The translations under genes were made by a program, and so were the position numbers. Below, piece after piece: positions 16,582 through 25,639 of a DNA stretch of 64,000 bases; within the stretch, counting starts at the first letter, position 1, and every line of letters starts with the position of its first letter. Source of the stretch: Faecalibacter sp. LW9 (lineage in GTDB: Bacteria; Bacteroidota; Bacteroidia; Flavobacteriales; Weeksellaceae). The notes below the pieces were generated by a model that did not search any database, had not been told where the DNA came from, and was given only the letters and a program-made list of their open reading frames with translations. The stretch spans positions 2,852,001 through 2,916,000 of the forward strand of contig NZ_CP141062.1 in assembly GCF_034661295.1 (NCBI RefSeq), in the 5' to 3' direction.

Positions 16582-17136
16582 TTAAACTTTCATAATTTCT
16601 GCTTCTTTTTTTGCTAATGCTTCTTCTAATTTTTTAGAGAATTTATCCGTTAAACCTTGTACACGAGTTTCATAATCTTTTATTAAATCCTCCGATACAT
16701 CTTTAGCTGATTTTAACGCCTTATTAGCATCTTGACGAGCATTACGAATTGAAACTTTTGCATTTTCCATATCCGCTTTTGCCATTTTTACTAATTCTTT
16801 ACGACGCTCTTCTGTTACTGGAGGAATACTAATAATAATAGAATCTCCATTGTTTGAAGGTGCAAATCCTAAATTAGAATTAACAATTGCTTTTTCTATT
16901 TCATTAATTAAGTTTCTTTCCCATGGTTGGATGCTTAAAGTCATCGCATCTGGAGTAGTTACGTTAGCAACTTGGCTTAATGGAGTTAAACTTCCATAGT
17001 AATCTACACGAACTGAACTTAACATTGCTGGGTTAGCTTTCCCTGCTCTTAATTTATCAAAAGCAACGTTTAAGTGATCTACAGTCCCTTGCATTTGCTC
17101 TTTAGCTGTGTCTAAAATTAGATCTAATTCTTCCAT
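16582..17136 (-). CDS. frr: Ribosome recycling factor
   Basis: This 184-residue protein releases ribosomal subunits from mRNA after termination, together with EF-G. It has the family length and the conserved landmarks LRAGKANPAML, VDYYGSLTPLSQVANV, the stretch IQPWERNLINEIEKAI, and TEERRKELVKMAK with IRNARQDAN. The long helical N- and C-terminal parts form the three-helix bundle of domain I, and the middle forms domain II. It lies 8 bp after pyrH on the same strand, the usual bacterial pairing (commonly tsf-pyrH-frr), and is followed by a strong terminator. Co-transcription with pyrH is inferred. Confidence 0.98.
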   Translation of the reverse strand: MEELDLILDTAKEQMQGTVDHLNVAFDKLRAGKANPAMLSSVRVDYYGSLTPLSQVANVTTPDAMTLSIQPWERNLINEIEKAIVNSNLGFAPSNNGDSIIISIPPVTEERRKELVKMAKADMENAKVSIRNARQDANKALKSAKDVSEDLIKDYETRVQGLTDKFSKKLEEALAKKEAEIMKV

Positions 17137-17144
17137 TTTGAGAT

Positions 17145-17855
17145 TTAATTATTTGTTACTAGAGTACCTACGTTACCTCCTTCTATTAATGCTTTTAAGT
17201 TACCTTTTGTATTCATATCAAATACAATAATTGGTAATTTATTTTCTTCGCTTAAAGTAAAGGCTGTCATATCCATTACTTTTAAGTTTTTGTCATATAC
17301 TTCTTGGTAAGAAATTGTATTAAATTTCTCCGCTGTAGCATCTTTTTCTGGATCTGATGTATAAATACCATCTACACGTGTTCCTTTTAAAATCACGTCT
17401 GCATTAATTTCAATTGCACGTAATACAGCTGCTGTGTCCGTTGTAAAATATGGGTTTCCTGTTCCTGCACCAAAAATCACGACACGTCCTTTTTCTAAAT
17501 GACGCGTTGCTTTACGTTTGATAAAAGGTTCAGCAATTTGCTCCATACGAATTGCCGTTTGTAAACGTGTAATTAATCCGGCATCTTCTAATGCTCCTTG
17601 TAAAGCCATACTGTTGATTACAGTCGCTAACATTCCCATGTAATCTCCTTGTACACGATCCATACCTGAAGCTACACCTTGAACACCTCTGAAAATATTA
17701 CCACCACCAATTACGATTGCCACCTCACATCCTAAATCAACAACTTCTTTGATTTGTTCTGCATATTGTTTTAACATATTTGGGTCGATTCCGTATTGTA
17801 AATCCCCCATTAGTGCCTCTCCACTTAATTTAAGTAGTACTCTTTTGTATTTCAT
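17145..17855 (-). CDS. pyrH: UMP kinase
   Basis: This ~236-residue amino-acid-kinase-fold enzyme phosphorylates UMP to UDP in pyrimidine synthesis. Landmarks are [25 protein letters not shown], the UMP-binding [18 protein letters not shown], and [12 protein letters not shown]. The frame extends upstream to TTG 17879, but that codon overlaps an exact -7 promoter element (17877-17884). ATG 17855 (MKYKRVLLK) is therefore the start and matches the family N-terminus. It is followed after 8 bp by frr. The promoter placement suggests the pair is transcribed independently of tatD upstream. Confidence 0.97.
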   Translation of the reverse strand: MKYKRVLLKLSGEALMGDLQYGIDPNMLKQYAEQIKEVVDLGCEVAIVIGGGNIFRGVQGVASGMDRVQGDYMGMLATVINSMALQGALEDAGLITRLQTAIRMEQIAEPFIKRKATRHLEKGRVVIFGAGTGNPYFTTDTAAVLRAIEINADVILKGTRVDGIYTSDPEKDATAEKFNTISYQEVYDKNLKVMDMTAFTLSEENKLPIIVFDMNTKGNLKALIEGGNVGTLVTNN

Positions 17856-17876
17856 TGTTTCAAAGGTTTTCTTTTG

Positions 17877-17884
17877 CAAATATA
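17877..17884 (-). promoter_or_regulatory. -7 promoter element for pyrH-frr
   Basis: The minus strand reads TATATTTG, an exact match to TAnnTTTG, with a predicted leader of about 16 nt. It decides the pyrH start in favour of ATG 17855. Confidence 0.7.
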
Positions 17885-17904
17885 ATTTATCTGTTAATAT
17901 TCTA

Positions 17905-18672
17905 CTAACGTTCGAATATTTCTAATGCATTTTTTGTTGTAATTTCTGCAATTTCTTGCTCAGACAGTTGATACACATCAACTAACTTTTCAGCTACGTG
18001 TTTCAAATAACTCGACTCATTGCGTTTTCCTCGGAATGGAACTGGAGCTAAATAGGGTGAATCTGTTTCTAACACAATATGTTTGATCTCAAATTCATTT
18101 AAAAATTGATCAATTTTTCCGTTTTTAAAAGTGACTACTCCTCCAATTCCTAATTTTAAATTGAAATCAATGGCGCGTTGTGCATCTTCTTTTGTACCAG
18201 AAAAACAGTGAAATATTCCGAATAATTTTTCATCTTTCACCTCTTCTAAAACTTCAAACACTTCGTTAAACGCATCACGACAGTGAATCACTATGGGTAA
18301 ATTCTTTTCCTTTGCCCACTCAATTTGCGTTTTAAAAGCATCTTGTTGCTCTTTTAAATAAGCCTTTTCCCAGTATAAATCGATTCCGATTTCACCAATC
18401 GCTTTAAAATCTCTTTTATCAATCCACTCGCGTACGTGTGCCATTTCGGATGCTAAAGTATCGGGATGCACCGAACAAGGATGCAACCCCATCATCGCAA
18501 ACATTTCTTCTGGATATTGTGCCTCCAAATTCAGCATTCGTTCAGTATAAGATTGATCAATCGCCGGAAGATAGAAACGCTCTACCCCGTTTGCTTTTGC
18601 TCGTGCAATGACTTCTGTAATGTCTTCTGCAAATTGTTCTGAATATAAATGAGTATGTGTATCGATTAACAT
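17905..18672 (-). CDS. tatD: TatD-family metal-dependent hydrolase
   Basis: This 255-residue TIM-barrel amidohydrolase matches TatD-type DNases. Visible metal-binding and family motifs are the N-terminal [27 protein letters not shown], the HCRDAF stretch, [11 protein letters not shown], and the C-terminal [19 protein letters not shown]. Family members show 3'-5' exonuclease or DNA repair and quality-control activity. It overlaps the upstream GSCFA gene by 7 bp, so translation is probably coupled in one operon with it and the prenyl synthase. Its gene ends 20 bp before the pyrH promoter. Confidence 0.93.
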   Translation of the reverse strand: MLIDTHTHLYSEQFAEDITEVIARAKANGVERFYLPAIDQSYTERMLNLEAQYPEEMFAMMGLHPCSVHPDTLASEMAHVREWIDKRDFKAIGEIGIDLYWEKAYLKEQQDAFKTQIEWAKEKNLPIVIHCRDAFNEVFEVLEEVKDEKLFGIFHCFSGTKEDAQRAIDFNLKLGIGGVVTFKNGKIDQFLNEFEIKHIVLETDSPYLAPVPFRGKRNESSYLKHVAEKLVDVYQLSEQEIAEITTKNALEIFER

Positions 18673-19652
18673 GGTTTTAATTTTGAGAATATAAATTCTT
18701 TTTCTGCACTGAAATCTACTTGATGTCCTTTTTCTAATTCTACCATCATCTGAAGTGCTTTCTTTAGAAATTTCTGGTGACTTTCACTTGCTTCATTAAA
18801 AGGACGATGTTGCAATGCAGCTCTTATTTTATTGATTTTTTGAATAATTGTTCGGGTTGATTCTTCGAAATACGTTTCACTGAACTTATCCCAGATGTAT
18901 TCTACCGCTTGAACGGAAGGATGAATCAAATCATCTTTATAAAAACGGTAATCTCGAAGATCATCCAGCACTAATTCGTACGACGGAAAATAATCCACTT
19001 GATCATATTTTAGATTCAGTTGGTATAACGCATCAATTAATCGCGCTTTACTGACATTATTTTCAATCATACCATCTTTAGTATGACGTACTGGACTAAC
19101 TGTCGTAATAATTTTAAGTTTTGGATTGACTTTTAACACATCAAAAACAATTAAATCCAATGCTTTATAATTTTCTTCTGTCGACAAAAGTACTTTTTCA
19201 AATTGCTTTGCTTCCACTTTATGGCAGTTCGCCACAATATGATTGGTTTCTTTCCAACGATAAACCCATGATGTTCCTAATGTTAACATCAAGACATCGG
19301 CTGTTAAAAGTAAATGATGAACTTGATCAATGGTTTGGTTGATTCCCTCCAAAACCTGTTGGGATGATAAGGCATTAAATGATGAATGTACATCAAAACA
19401 GAAAAATTGTTCTCCGTTTTGATGTACATCATCTATCGTATAATAGCGTTTGTGAATACTTCTTTCAATCAGTTCCTGAATCGAGTGGGCATTGAAAATA
19501 ACTCCAAATGGATTAATTAAACCCTTAAATTTTAAATCAATTAATCGATTTCCGATTTCGTCAGAGAAACATGATCCGATGGTCATCAACTGATGATGAT
19601 GATTAATTTTGAAAGATGATTCGGGTATTGTAAAAGAAGTACGAAACTGCAT
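18666..19652 (-). CDS. GSCFA domain protein
   Basis: This 328-residue cytoplasmic protein carries the signature LMTIGSCFSDEIGNRL near residue 25, which names the GSCFA family. The family resembles SGNH hydrolases; candidate catalytic pieces are the Ser of GSCF, a Gly/Asn-type segment (LTLGTSWVYRWKETN) and a late His in DDLIHPSVQAVEYIW. Its substrate is not known. It lies 6 bp after the prenyl diphosphate synthase and overlaps tatD by 7 bp, so the three genes form a tight operon. This arrangement does not by itself define its role. Confidence 0.87.
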   Translation of the reverse strand: MQFRTSFTIPESSFKINHHHQLMTIGSCFSDEIGNRLIDLKFKGLINPFGVIFNAHSIQELIERSIHKRYYTIDDVHQNGEQFFCFDVHSSFNALSSQQVLEGINQTIDQVHHLLLTADVLMLTLGTSWVYRWKETNHIVANCHKVEAKQFEKVLLSTEENYKALDLIVFDVLKVNPKLKIITTVSPVRHTKDGMIENNVSKARLIDALYQLNLKYDQVDYFPSYELVLDDLRDYRFYKDDLIHPSVQAVEYIWDKFSETYFEESTRTIIQKINKIRAALQHRPFNEASESHQKFLKKALQMMVELEKGHQVDFSAEKEFIFSKLKPC

Positions 19653-19658
19653 TTTATT

Positions 19659-20630
19659 TTATCCTTGGCGGTCGATTAAAACTTCACTTAATTCACGTAA
19701 ATATCCTTTTTTCTCTTCTGTTACATTAATCTTATCTAAATATTGATGAGCTTTATTGGTATATTCACGAATTAACGTTGATAATTTTTTATTAACATTT
19801 AGTTTACGGAAAATTTTCTCCACAGCGTACACTTTATCGACATTGTCTGTATTCATATTGTACCAGAACAATAATTCGTCACGATCTCTTTCATCTGCTG
19901 CTTCTAAAGCTGAAATGTATAAGATGGTCTTTTTATTCTCGTAAATATCGCCCGCGTGTTTTTTTCCTAAATGTTCTAAATTACCAAATACATCTAAGTA
20001 ATCATCTTTTAATTGATACGCAATACCTAAATTTAATCCGTATTGATAAATTAATTCAGCGTCTTCTTCACTTGCTCCAGCAATCATTGCTCCGATTTGT
20101 AAAGAAGCTCCTACCAATACTCCTGTTTTGAATGAGATCATTTTGATGTAATCTTCATACGTTACATTGGTTTGCGTTTCGAAATTAATGTCCCATTGCT
20201 GACCTTCACATAATTCTTTCGCCGTTTTTGTGAATAATTTAGTGACCTTTTTAAATAATTCAGGCTCTAAATCTTCCAGCATTTCATACGATTTAATCAA
20301 TAATGCATCACCGGATAAAATGGCTGTATTGATACCGTATTTTTCGTGAACGGTCGTTTTTCCGCGGCGTAACGGTGCATCATCCATAATATCGTCGTGC
20401 ATTAACGAGAAATTGTGAAAAAATTCAACGGCCAACGATGGTTTTAAAGCTTTTTCTAAATCACCATCGAATAAATCCGCACCCAAAAGAACAATGACTG
20501 GACGAATTCTTTTTCCTCCGATATTTAAAATATAATCCATTGGTTCGTATAATTCCTTTGGATTTTGGATCAATGAATTATCTTGAAGTCCTTGCGCAAT
20601 TAAGTCGTGAAATTTATCAAATGAGTACAT
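19659..20630 (-). CDS. Polyprenyl (geranyl/farnesyl-type) diphosphate synthase
   Basis: This 323-residue all-alpha trans-isoprenyl diphosphate synthase condenses IPP with allylic diphosphates. It shows GGKRIRPVIVLLGADLF, the first aspartate-rich motif LMHDDIMDDAPLRRG, the second motif YQLKDDYLDVFG, and the linking FKTGVLVGASLQIG. Chain length (C15 or C20) cannot be fixed safely; the residues before the first motif (VEFFHNFSLMHDD) are bulky, which suggests a short-chain product. An exact -7 element lies 28 bp upstream of the ATG. It leads the operon with the GSCFA gene and tatD. Confidence 0.93.
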   Translation of the reverse strand: MYSFDKFHDLIAQGLQDNSLIQNPKELYEPMDYILNIGGKRIRPVIVLLGADLFDGDLEKALKPSLAVEFFHNFSLMHDDIMDDAPLRRGKTTVHEKYGINTAILSGDALLIKSYEMLEDLEPELFKKVTKLFTKTAKELCEGQQWDINFETQTNVTYEDYIKMISFKTGVLVGASLQIGAMIAGASEEDAELIYQYGLNLGIAYQLKDDYLDVFGNLEHLGKKHAGDIYENKKTILYISALEAADERDRDELLFWYNMNTDNVDKVYAVEKIFRKLNVNKKLSTLIREYTNKAHQYLDKINVTEEKKGYLRELSEVLIDRQG

Positions 20631-20657
20631 AGTTTCTTTCTAAAAAATTTAGTTAGG

Positions 20658-20665
20658 CAAATATA
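20658..20665 (-). promoter_or_regulatory. -7 promoter element for the prenyl synthase operon
   Basis: The minus strand reads TATATTTG, an exact TAnnTTTG, with a predicted leader of about 22 nt. Confidence 0.65.
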
Positions 20666-20690
20666 ATTAAGTACGTTCAGTAAACGTAAT

Positions 20691-21158
20691 TTATTTTTTA
20701 CGAATCAGCTGATACATTTCATTCAGCCAAATTATGTTAAATACAAATTGTCCGATTAGGGTAACAATAAACGGTAAATACAGTCGCTCCAATAAAACCA
20801 ATACATCCTCGAATACAAAAAGAAAATAAAAGCCGTTGGATACTAGAAATAAAATAGTACTAATGATGAGAAAAATCCATCGGTTGTTCTGTTTATATGA
20901 AATACCATGGAGGATTAATGCCCCTACAAACATATACCCCATTTGTTCATTGAAATCTGCAAATTGATATTGAATATAGTTATGGGCATAATCGGTACCT
21001 TTATATCGTAAATAAACCGAAGGAAATAGGACGATCAAATGAGTAATGGCATATTTAATCGCTACATTCAAACCATAAGCCAACGTTAACTGATCTTTGT
21101 ATTCTTCAAAAAGCATTAAAGCATAGTCAACTTTACTGAACGATTTTTTCTTTTTCAT
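20691..21158 (-). CDS. Hypothetical membrane protein (155 aa)
   Basis: I do not recognise a named family. The protein has a basic N-terminus (MKKKKSFSKVDYALML) and about four hydrophobic segments: ITHLIVLFPSVYL, MFVGALILHGI, WIFLIISTILFLVSNGFYFLFVF and LPFIVTLIGQFVFNIIW. It ends in a short basic tail (LIRKK). It is therefore an inner-membrane protein with both termini possibly cytoplasmic. Its start codon directly abuts the stop of the LLM oxidoreductase gene, so the two are very likely co-translated from one transcript. No catalytic motif is visible. Confidence 0.7.
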   Translation of the reverse strand: MKKKKSFSKVDYALMLFEEYKDQLTLAYGLNVAIKYAITHLIVLFPSVYLRYKGTDYAHNYIQYQFADFNEQMGYMFVGALILHGISYKQNNRWIFLIISTILFLVSNGFYFLFVFEDVLVLLERLYLPFIVTLIGQFVFNIIWLNEMYQLIRKK

Positions 21159-22157
21159 CTATCGAAACAATTCACTGACGATTTGATACGATTTGCGTTT
21201 GGCTTTTTGATCGTAGATATTTGAATTGATAATGATTTCATCTACTCCACAATCTTCAACGAATTTAGTTAAGCTCTGACACAACGTTGATTTAGAACCA
21301 ATAAACGATAAAGCTGTCATTCCTTTTAAAACATATTTTTGTTGTTCGTTGGCTTCTTGTAAATTGGTTTCTTCTGGGGAAACTAAAGCAGAACGTTGAT
21401 CTGTAATAATATTTAAGAAACTTTGAAACATCGATAACGAAAGTAAGTGTGCTTCATCATCCGAATTCCCTGCAATTACATTCACACACACCATTGCATA
21501 TGGTTTATTTAAATAAATCGAAGGTTTGAAATTTCGTTTATATATCGCTACAGCATCATAAAATTGCTGAGGTGCAAAATGCCCTGCAAATGCATAAGGC
21601 AACCCTAATTCTGCCGCTAAATATGCACTCTCTGTACTAGAACCTAAAATGTAAAGATCTATATTCGCACCTTCACCTGGGATAGCACGAACTTTATTTT
21701 TACAATTTTCAGCATTCAAATAACGTTGCAATTCTTTGATTTCTAATTCAAAATTATAGTTTGTAAAATTATCACCTCGACGCAAAATAGAAGCGGTCAA
21801 TTGATCTGTTCCAGGTGCTCGACCTAAACCTAAATCAATACGCCCCGGATACAATGCATCTAAAGTTCCGAATTGTTCAGCCACACTTAAAGCTGTGTGA
21901 TTCGGTAACATAATTCCACCCGAACCTACTTTAATTTTTGTCGTATTTCCAGCAACGTGTCCAATTAAAATGGCAGTCGCTGAACTAGCCACATTGGGCA
22001 TATTATGATGTTCTGATAACCAGTAACGTGAATATCCTAAATCTTCAACAATTTTAGCACAGTCTACTGTATTTTGAAACGTATCGGTTAACGTATCCCC
22101 TTTACGAACAACAGCTAAGTCTAAAACTGAATATTTTATGTTTTTTAATAAACTCAT
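21159..22157 (-). CDS. LLM-class flavin-dependent oxidoreductase
   Basis: This 332-residue protein belongs to the luciferase-like monooxygenase family, which uses reduced flavin in a TIM barrel. Typical features are YSVLDLAVVRKGD near the start, GYSRYWLSEHHNMPNVASSA, GSGGIMLPNHTALSVAEQF, the conserved GRIDLGLGRAPGTD, and a C-terminal stretch ALSFIGSK. These fit the alkanal-monooxygenase-like group common in bacteria. The physiological substrate is unknown. The stop directly abuts the start of a small membrane protein gene. An IS1182-type element ends 95 bp upstream of its start codon. Confidence 0.92.
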   Translation of the reverse strand: MSLLKNIKYSVLDLAVVRKGDTLTDTFQNTVDCAKIVEDLGYSRYWLSEHHNMPNVASSATAILIGHVAGNTTKIKVGSGGIMLPNHTALSVAEQFGTLDALYPGRIDLGLGRAPGTDQLTASILRRGDNFTNYNFELEIKELQRYLNAENCKNKVRAIPGEGANIDLYILGSSTESAYLAAELGLPYAFAGHFAPQQFYDAVAIYKRNFKPSIYLNKPYAMVCVNVIAGNSDDEAHLLSLSMFQSFLNIITDQRSALVSPEETNLQEANEQQKYVLKGMTALSFIGSKSTLCQSLTKFVEDCGVDEIIINSNIYDQKAKRKSYQIVSELFR

Positions 22158-22252
22158 TCTTCATTAAATCTTGTTCTAAATTATGAAAACTCCAAGATAA
22201 TTCAGCAATTTCCCTTATAAAAACGTTAAAATCGGATGGATAGGCATCAAAA

Positions 22253-23810
22253 AAGAGGCTGTCTCAAAAGACAGTCTCTTTTTTTTGTATTTTATCTGAT
22301 GAATCTAATTTTGTAATTTAATAGTTCAAAATTGAATTAAATAAGCAAAAAATGTAAAAATGATGGTAAAATGAACTTTTTTCAGGTGATTTTCGCCATT
22401 TTCTTTAAGTTATGAGCAATAGCAAGTAAGCCGACTTCAATTTCGACTTTATCAACTCCTCTTAACATAAATCGTTTAAAGTTTTTGTTGTGTTTTATTT
22501 CGGCAAAAACTGGTTCAACATCGTGACATCTTTGTTTTCTGAGTTTGATACCTCTCACTGTATTGAGAAGTTTATATACTTTTTCTCTTATTTTAGCCAG
22601 TTTGGGATTGCTCTCTGAAGAAGTAATTTGTCCTGATTTTTGATCTTTTCTGAAGTAATTGTATTTTACGTAAGGTTTTATCTTTTTTGATTTAAGCAAG
22701 TTATAATTTTCTTCTGAGCCATAGCCCGCATCGGCTACAAGCTCTTTTGGAGTTCTATGGTAATGCTGCTCAAAACCTGCTAAATGAGGTTTTAGAGTTT
22801 TTGTATCGGTTGGATTATGGTGAATAGAATAATGTAAAATATACTGTTTATTCGTGGAGATTTGCAGATTATAAGCGGGTTTTAGCTGACCATTTTTCAT
22901 ATGATCTTCTTTCATTCTCATAAATGTAGCATCTGTATCGGTCTTAGAGTAAGAATTTCTTTGTTGTAAAATCTCTTCTTGTTTTTTGTATTTTTCTAAA
23001 TTCTTAGACCAATTTCTCTTTCCATAATTGAGCTTTTGACGAATCTTTGATGGGATTTTTTTATCTTTCAAAACTTCATTTATCTTATCAATTGTTTGTG
23101 TGACTTTTTCAGAATCGATTTCTTTAAATTCAATATTTTCTGTGTTTTGAAGCTCTTCTTTTGCTACACTTTCTGCGTAATTCCATAAGTATTCTAACTG
23201 CTCAGAAATTCTAGCTTTGTGTTTTTTAATCGCTCTTCCCCAAACGAATGTATAGCGATTAGCGTTTGCCTCAATCTTAGTCCCATCAACAAAAGTGGTT
23301 GTTAAACTAACGATTCCTTCTTTTTCTAAAAGCAAGACTATTTGAGTGAATATAGATTTCAGTTTACCTTTTAATCGCTCGCTACGAAAGCGATTTATCG
23401 TATTATGGTCAGGACGATTCATTCCAGAAAGCCACATAAAATGAATATTTTCTTTCAGTGCTTGTTCTAGTTTACGGCTTGAATAAATATTACTTAGGTA
23501 GCCATAAATCAACACTTTCAGAAGCATTTTTGGGTGATAAGATGATGTTCCATATGGTTTATAGCTATTAATAAGATTTTTAATTGCTAAACCATCTATT
23601 ATATTGGAAATAACTCTAACAGGATGCTTTTCTTCTATCAACTCCGATAAATTTGGAGGAAAAAGCAAATTTTCTTTGGGATTGTAATCTTTAAAGACTA
23701 TTTTCGAACTAGTATACACACAGCAATTTAATAAAATTGCACCAATTGGGAAAGCTTAGGCTTTCCTTTTTTCTTAAAAAAAAGCTGTCTCACTTTTGAG
23801 ACAGCCTCTT
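22253..23810 (-). mobile_element. IS1182-type insertion sequence, copy 2
   Basis: This 1558-bp element has perfect 18-bp terminal inverted repeats, AAGAGGCTGTCTCAAAAG at 22253-22270 and its complement at 23793-23810. Both ends form hairpins (22255-22263 with 22270-22278; 23784-23792 with 23797-23805) followed by T tracts that face inward, so they can stop transcripts entering from outside. It encodes one transposase on the minus strand. The right end lies 4 bp after the stop of the acyl-CoA synthetase gene. No target-site duplication is evident. It is related to, but clearly diverged from, the copy at 4639-6393. Confidence 0.92.
22382..23719 (-). CDS. IS1182-family transposase lacking the Cys-rich insert
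   Basis: This 445-residue transposase shows the family N-terminus LIEEKHPVRVISNIIDG, YHPKMLLKVLIYGYLSNIYSSRK, the catalytic segments FVDGTKIEANANRYTF and VADAGYGSEENY, and the final DVEPVFAEIKHNKNF. Compared with copy 1, about 65-70 residues are missing between the second Asp and the Glu, including all CxxC-type cysteines. The joint is at KYNYFRKDQKSGQITSS. The start is GTG 23719; no ATG is available in frame nearby. The frame is otherwise intact. Whether it is active without the insert cannot be told. Confidence 0.88.
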   Translation of the reverse strand: MYTSSKIVFKDYNPKENLLFPPNLSELIEEKHPVRVISNIIDGLAIKNLINSYKPYGTSSYHPKMLLKVLIYGYLSNIYSSRKLEQALKENIHFMWLSGMNRPDHNTINRFRSERLKGKLKSIFTQIVLLLEKEGIVSLTTTFVDGTKIEANANRYTFVWGRAIKKHKARISEQLEYLWNYAESVAKEELQNTENIEFKEIDSEKVTQTIDKINEVLKDKKIPSKIRQKLNYGKRNWSKNLEKYKKQEEILQQRNSYSKTDTDATFMRMKEDHMKNGQLKPAYNLQISTNKQYILHYSIHHNPTDTKTLKPHLAGFEQHYHRTPKELVADAGYGSEENYNLLKSKKIKPYVKYNYFRKDQKSGQITSSESNPKLAKIREKVYKLLNTVRGIKLRKQRCHDVEPVFAEIKHNKNFKRFMLRGVDKVEIEVGLLAIAHNLKKMAKIT

Positions 23811-23814
23811 GGTT

Positions 23815-25512
23815 TTAATATTTGCTGTGATAATATTCGTGTTCTAATGTATTTTTTTGTTGCTTGTTCATGGCTTCATTTGCCCTTAACTCTATACGTC
23901 TAATTTTTCCAGAGATGGTTTTTGGTAACGCATCCACAAATTGAATAATTCGAGGAATCTTATAACGGGCTAAATTCGCTTCACTAAATTGAAACAACTC
24001 TTCTGCTAATGCTTGACTTGGTTCAACCTCTTTATTAAGAATTACAAAAGCTTTTACGGCATTACTACGCGTAGGATGGGGACTTGCTACAACAGCAGCT
24101 TCGATAATTGCATCATGTTCCAATAAAACACTTTCAACTTCAAAAGGACCTACACGGAAATCGGAAGCTTTGATCACATCATCATCTCGACCCACAAACC
24201 ATACATACCCCTCTTCGTCTTTGTACGCCTTATCACCTGTGTAATACAAGCCATGTTTAAACACTTTTTTCATTTTATCCAATTGGATCAAATACGTTTT
24301 AAACACTCCATTCACTGTATTTTCATCAAATCGAATGCAAATATTCCCTTCTTCTCCAATTCCTACTTCAACTCCATTATCATCTGCGATGACAACATCA
24401 TATAGAAACGTAGGCTTACCCATCGAACCATATTTAATTGGATCGTGCGGTAAATTGACAATAGAAGCAGTCGTCTCGGTTTGACCATAACCATCACGAA
24501 TGGTGATTCCAGTTGCATTTTTCCAAACTTCAATAATCTCTGGATTTAACGGTTCACCTGCCGCAACACACTGACGTAAATTAAAATGAAATGCTTCTAA
24601 ATCTTCTAAAATTAATGCACGTAATGCAGTGGGCGGAGCACAAAATGTTGTCACATTATAATCCACTAAGGCTTGCAATTGCTCTTTGGGTACAAATCGA
24701 TCACAGTGAAAACCTAAAATGGTAGCTCCCATATTCCAAGGCGCAAAAAAAGAACTCCAAAAGAATTTTGCCCACCCTGGTTGAGAAATGTTATAATGAA
24801 CATCTCCTTGTTTTAAACCAACCCAAGAGGAAGTCGTAAAAGAACCTAAGGCATAGGTATAATGCGTATGAACCACTACTTTCGGCATTCCTGTTGTTCC
24901 AGAAGTAAAGAAATAGAACAGGTTATCATCCGGTTTGGTCAAAGCAGCTTCCGCTACATTCGATTCATCATCCATTATTGATAGATTAACCCAACCTTCG
25001 CGTTCGCCTTCTGTAATTAATTTCAATTTAATTTTTTGATCAAATTGAGCTTCAGCGGCATCAATCTTATCGGCATTGGCAGGATCTGCTAATACCACTT
25101 GAGGAAATGCAGATTCAAAACGAAATTTTAGATCTCTTGCTTCTAAGGTTACTGCGGCAGGAATAACGATGATTCCACCCTTGATACAGGCTAAATAACT
25201 GATCCAACTAGAGGGTAGCAAAGGAATTTGAGACAACATAATATCATTTTGTTGAATACCATGTCGACGTAAGAAATTTAAAAATTGATTGCTTTTTTCA
25301 CTTAATTGGCGATAAGTAAATTGTTGTTCCTCTTGATTGTATTTCCAAATCAATCCAACTTGCTCGCCTAACTGTTGAACGTTATACGGTTCAAAATAAT
25401 CACTGACCCAATTGAATGTTTCGGGCTTAGTGATGGGAATTTGAGTTAACTCTGCATAATTTTCTGATTCGATTGCATTACGAATCGAATGAAACAATTG
25501 ATTTTCTGTCAT
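23815..25512 (-). CDS. Acyl-CoA synthetase (AMP-forming, medium-chain type)
   Basis: This 565-residue enzyme of the adenylate-forming family activates a carboxylic acid to acyl-CoA with ATP. It shows the P-loop-like motif FFTSGTTGMPKVVVHTH, the A5 region DGYGQTETTA, the A7-type YYTGDKAYKDEEGYVWFVGRDDD and the C-terminal catalytic Lys region PKTISGKIRRIEL. The N-terminus (FNWVSDYFEPYN) and the WAKFFWSSFFAPWNMGA segment resemble the medium-chain acyl-CoA ligase branch more than acetyl-CoA synthetase. The substrate is thus uncertain. The IS1182-type element begins 4 bp after its stop, and that end's hairpin may terminate its transcript. Confidence 0.9.
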   Translation of the reverse strand: MTENQLFHSIRNAIESENYAELTQIPITKPETFNWVSDYFEPYNVQQLGEQVGLIWKYNQEEQQFTYRQLSEKSNQFLNFLRRHGIQQNDIMLSQIPLLPSSWISYLACIKGGIIVIPAAVTLEARDLKFRFESAFPQVVLADPANADKIDAAEAQFDQKIKLKLITEGEREGWVNLSIMDDESNVAEAALTKPDDNLFYFFTSGTTGMPKVVVHTHYTYALGSFTTSSWVGLKQGDVHYNISQPGWAKFFWSSFFAPWNMGATILGFHCDRFVPKEQLQALVDYNVTTFCAPPTALRALILEDLEAFHFNLRQCVAAGEPLNPEIIEVWKNATGITIRDGYGQTETTASIVNLPHDPIKYGSMGKPTFLYDVVIADDNGVEVGIGEEGNICIRFDENTVNGVFKTYLIQLDKMKKVFKHGLYYTGDKAYKDEEGYVWFVGRDDDVIKASDFRVGPFEVESVLLEHDAIIEAAVVASPHPTRSNAVKAFVILNKEVEPSQALAEELFQFSEANLARYKIPRIIQFVDALPKTISGKIRRIELRANEAMNKQQKNTLEHEYYHSKY

Positions 25513-25582
25513 TTATTTTGTGGTTTGAATAATAAATATATAAATTTTTAATTCACAACAACCACAATAGTGTTTTTTTAAA

Positions 25583-25616
25583 TAAAAAAAGATGGCTTTT
25601 CAAAAAAAGCCATCTT
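25583..25616 (-). terminator. Intrinsic terminator after the RGG helicase
   Basis: AAGATGGCTTTT (25589-25600) pairs with AAAAGCCATCTT (25605-25616) around CAAA, with a T tract on the minus strand. It separates the helicase from the acyl-CoA synthetase gene. Confidence 0.92.
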
Positions 25617-25639
25617 GAATATTTTGATCTAATTTAAAA

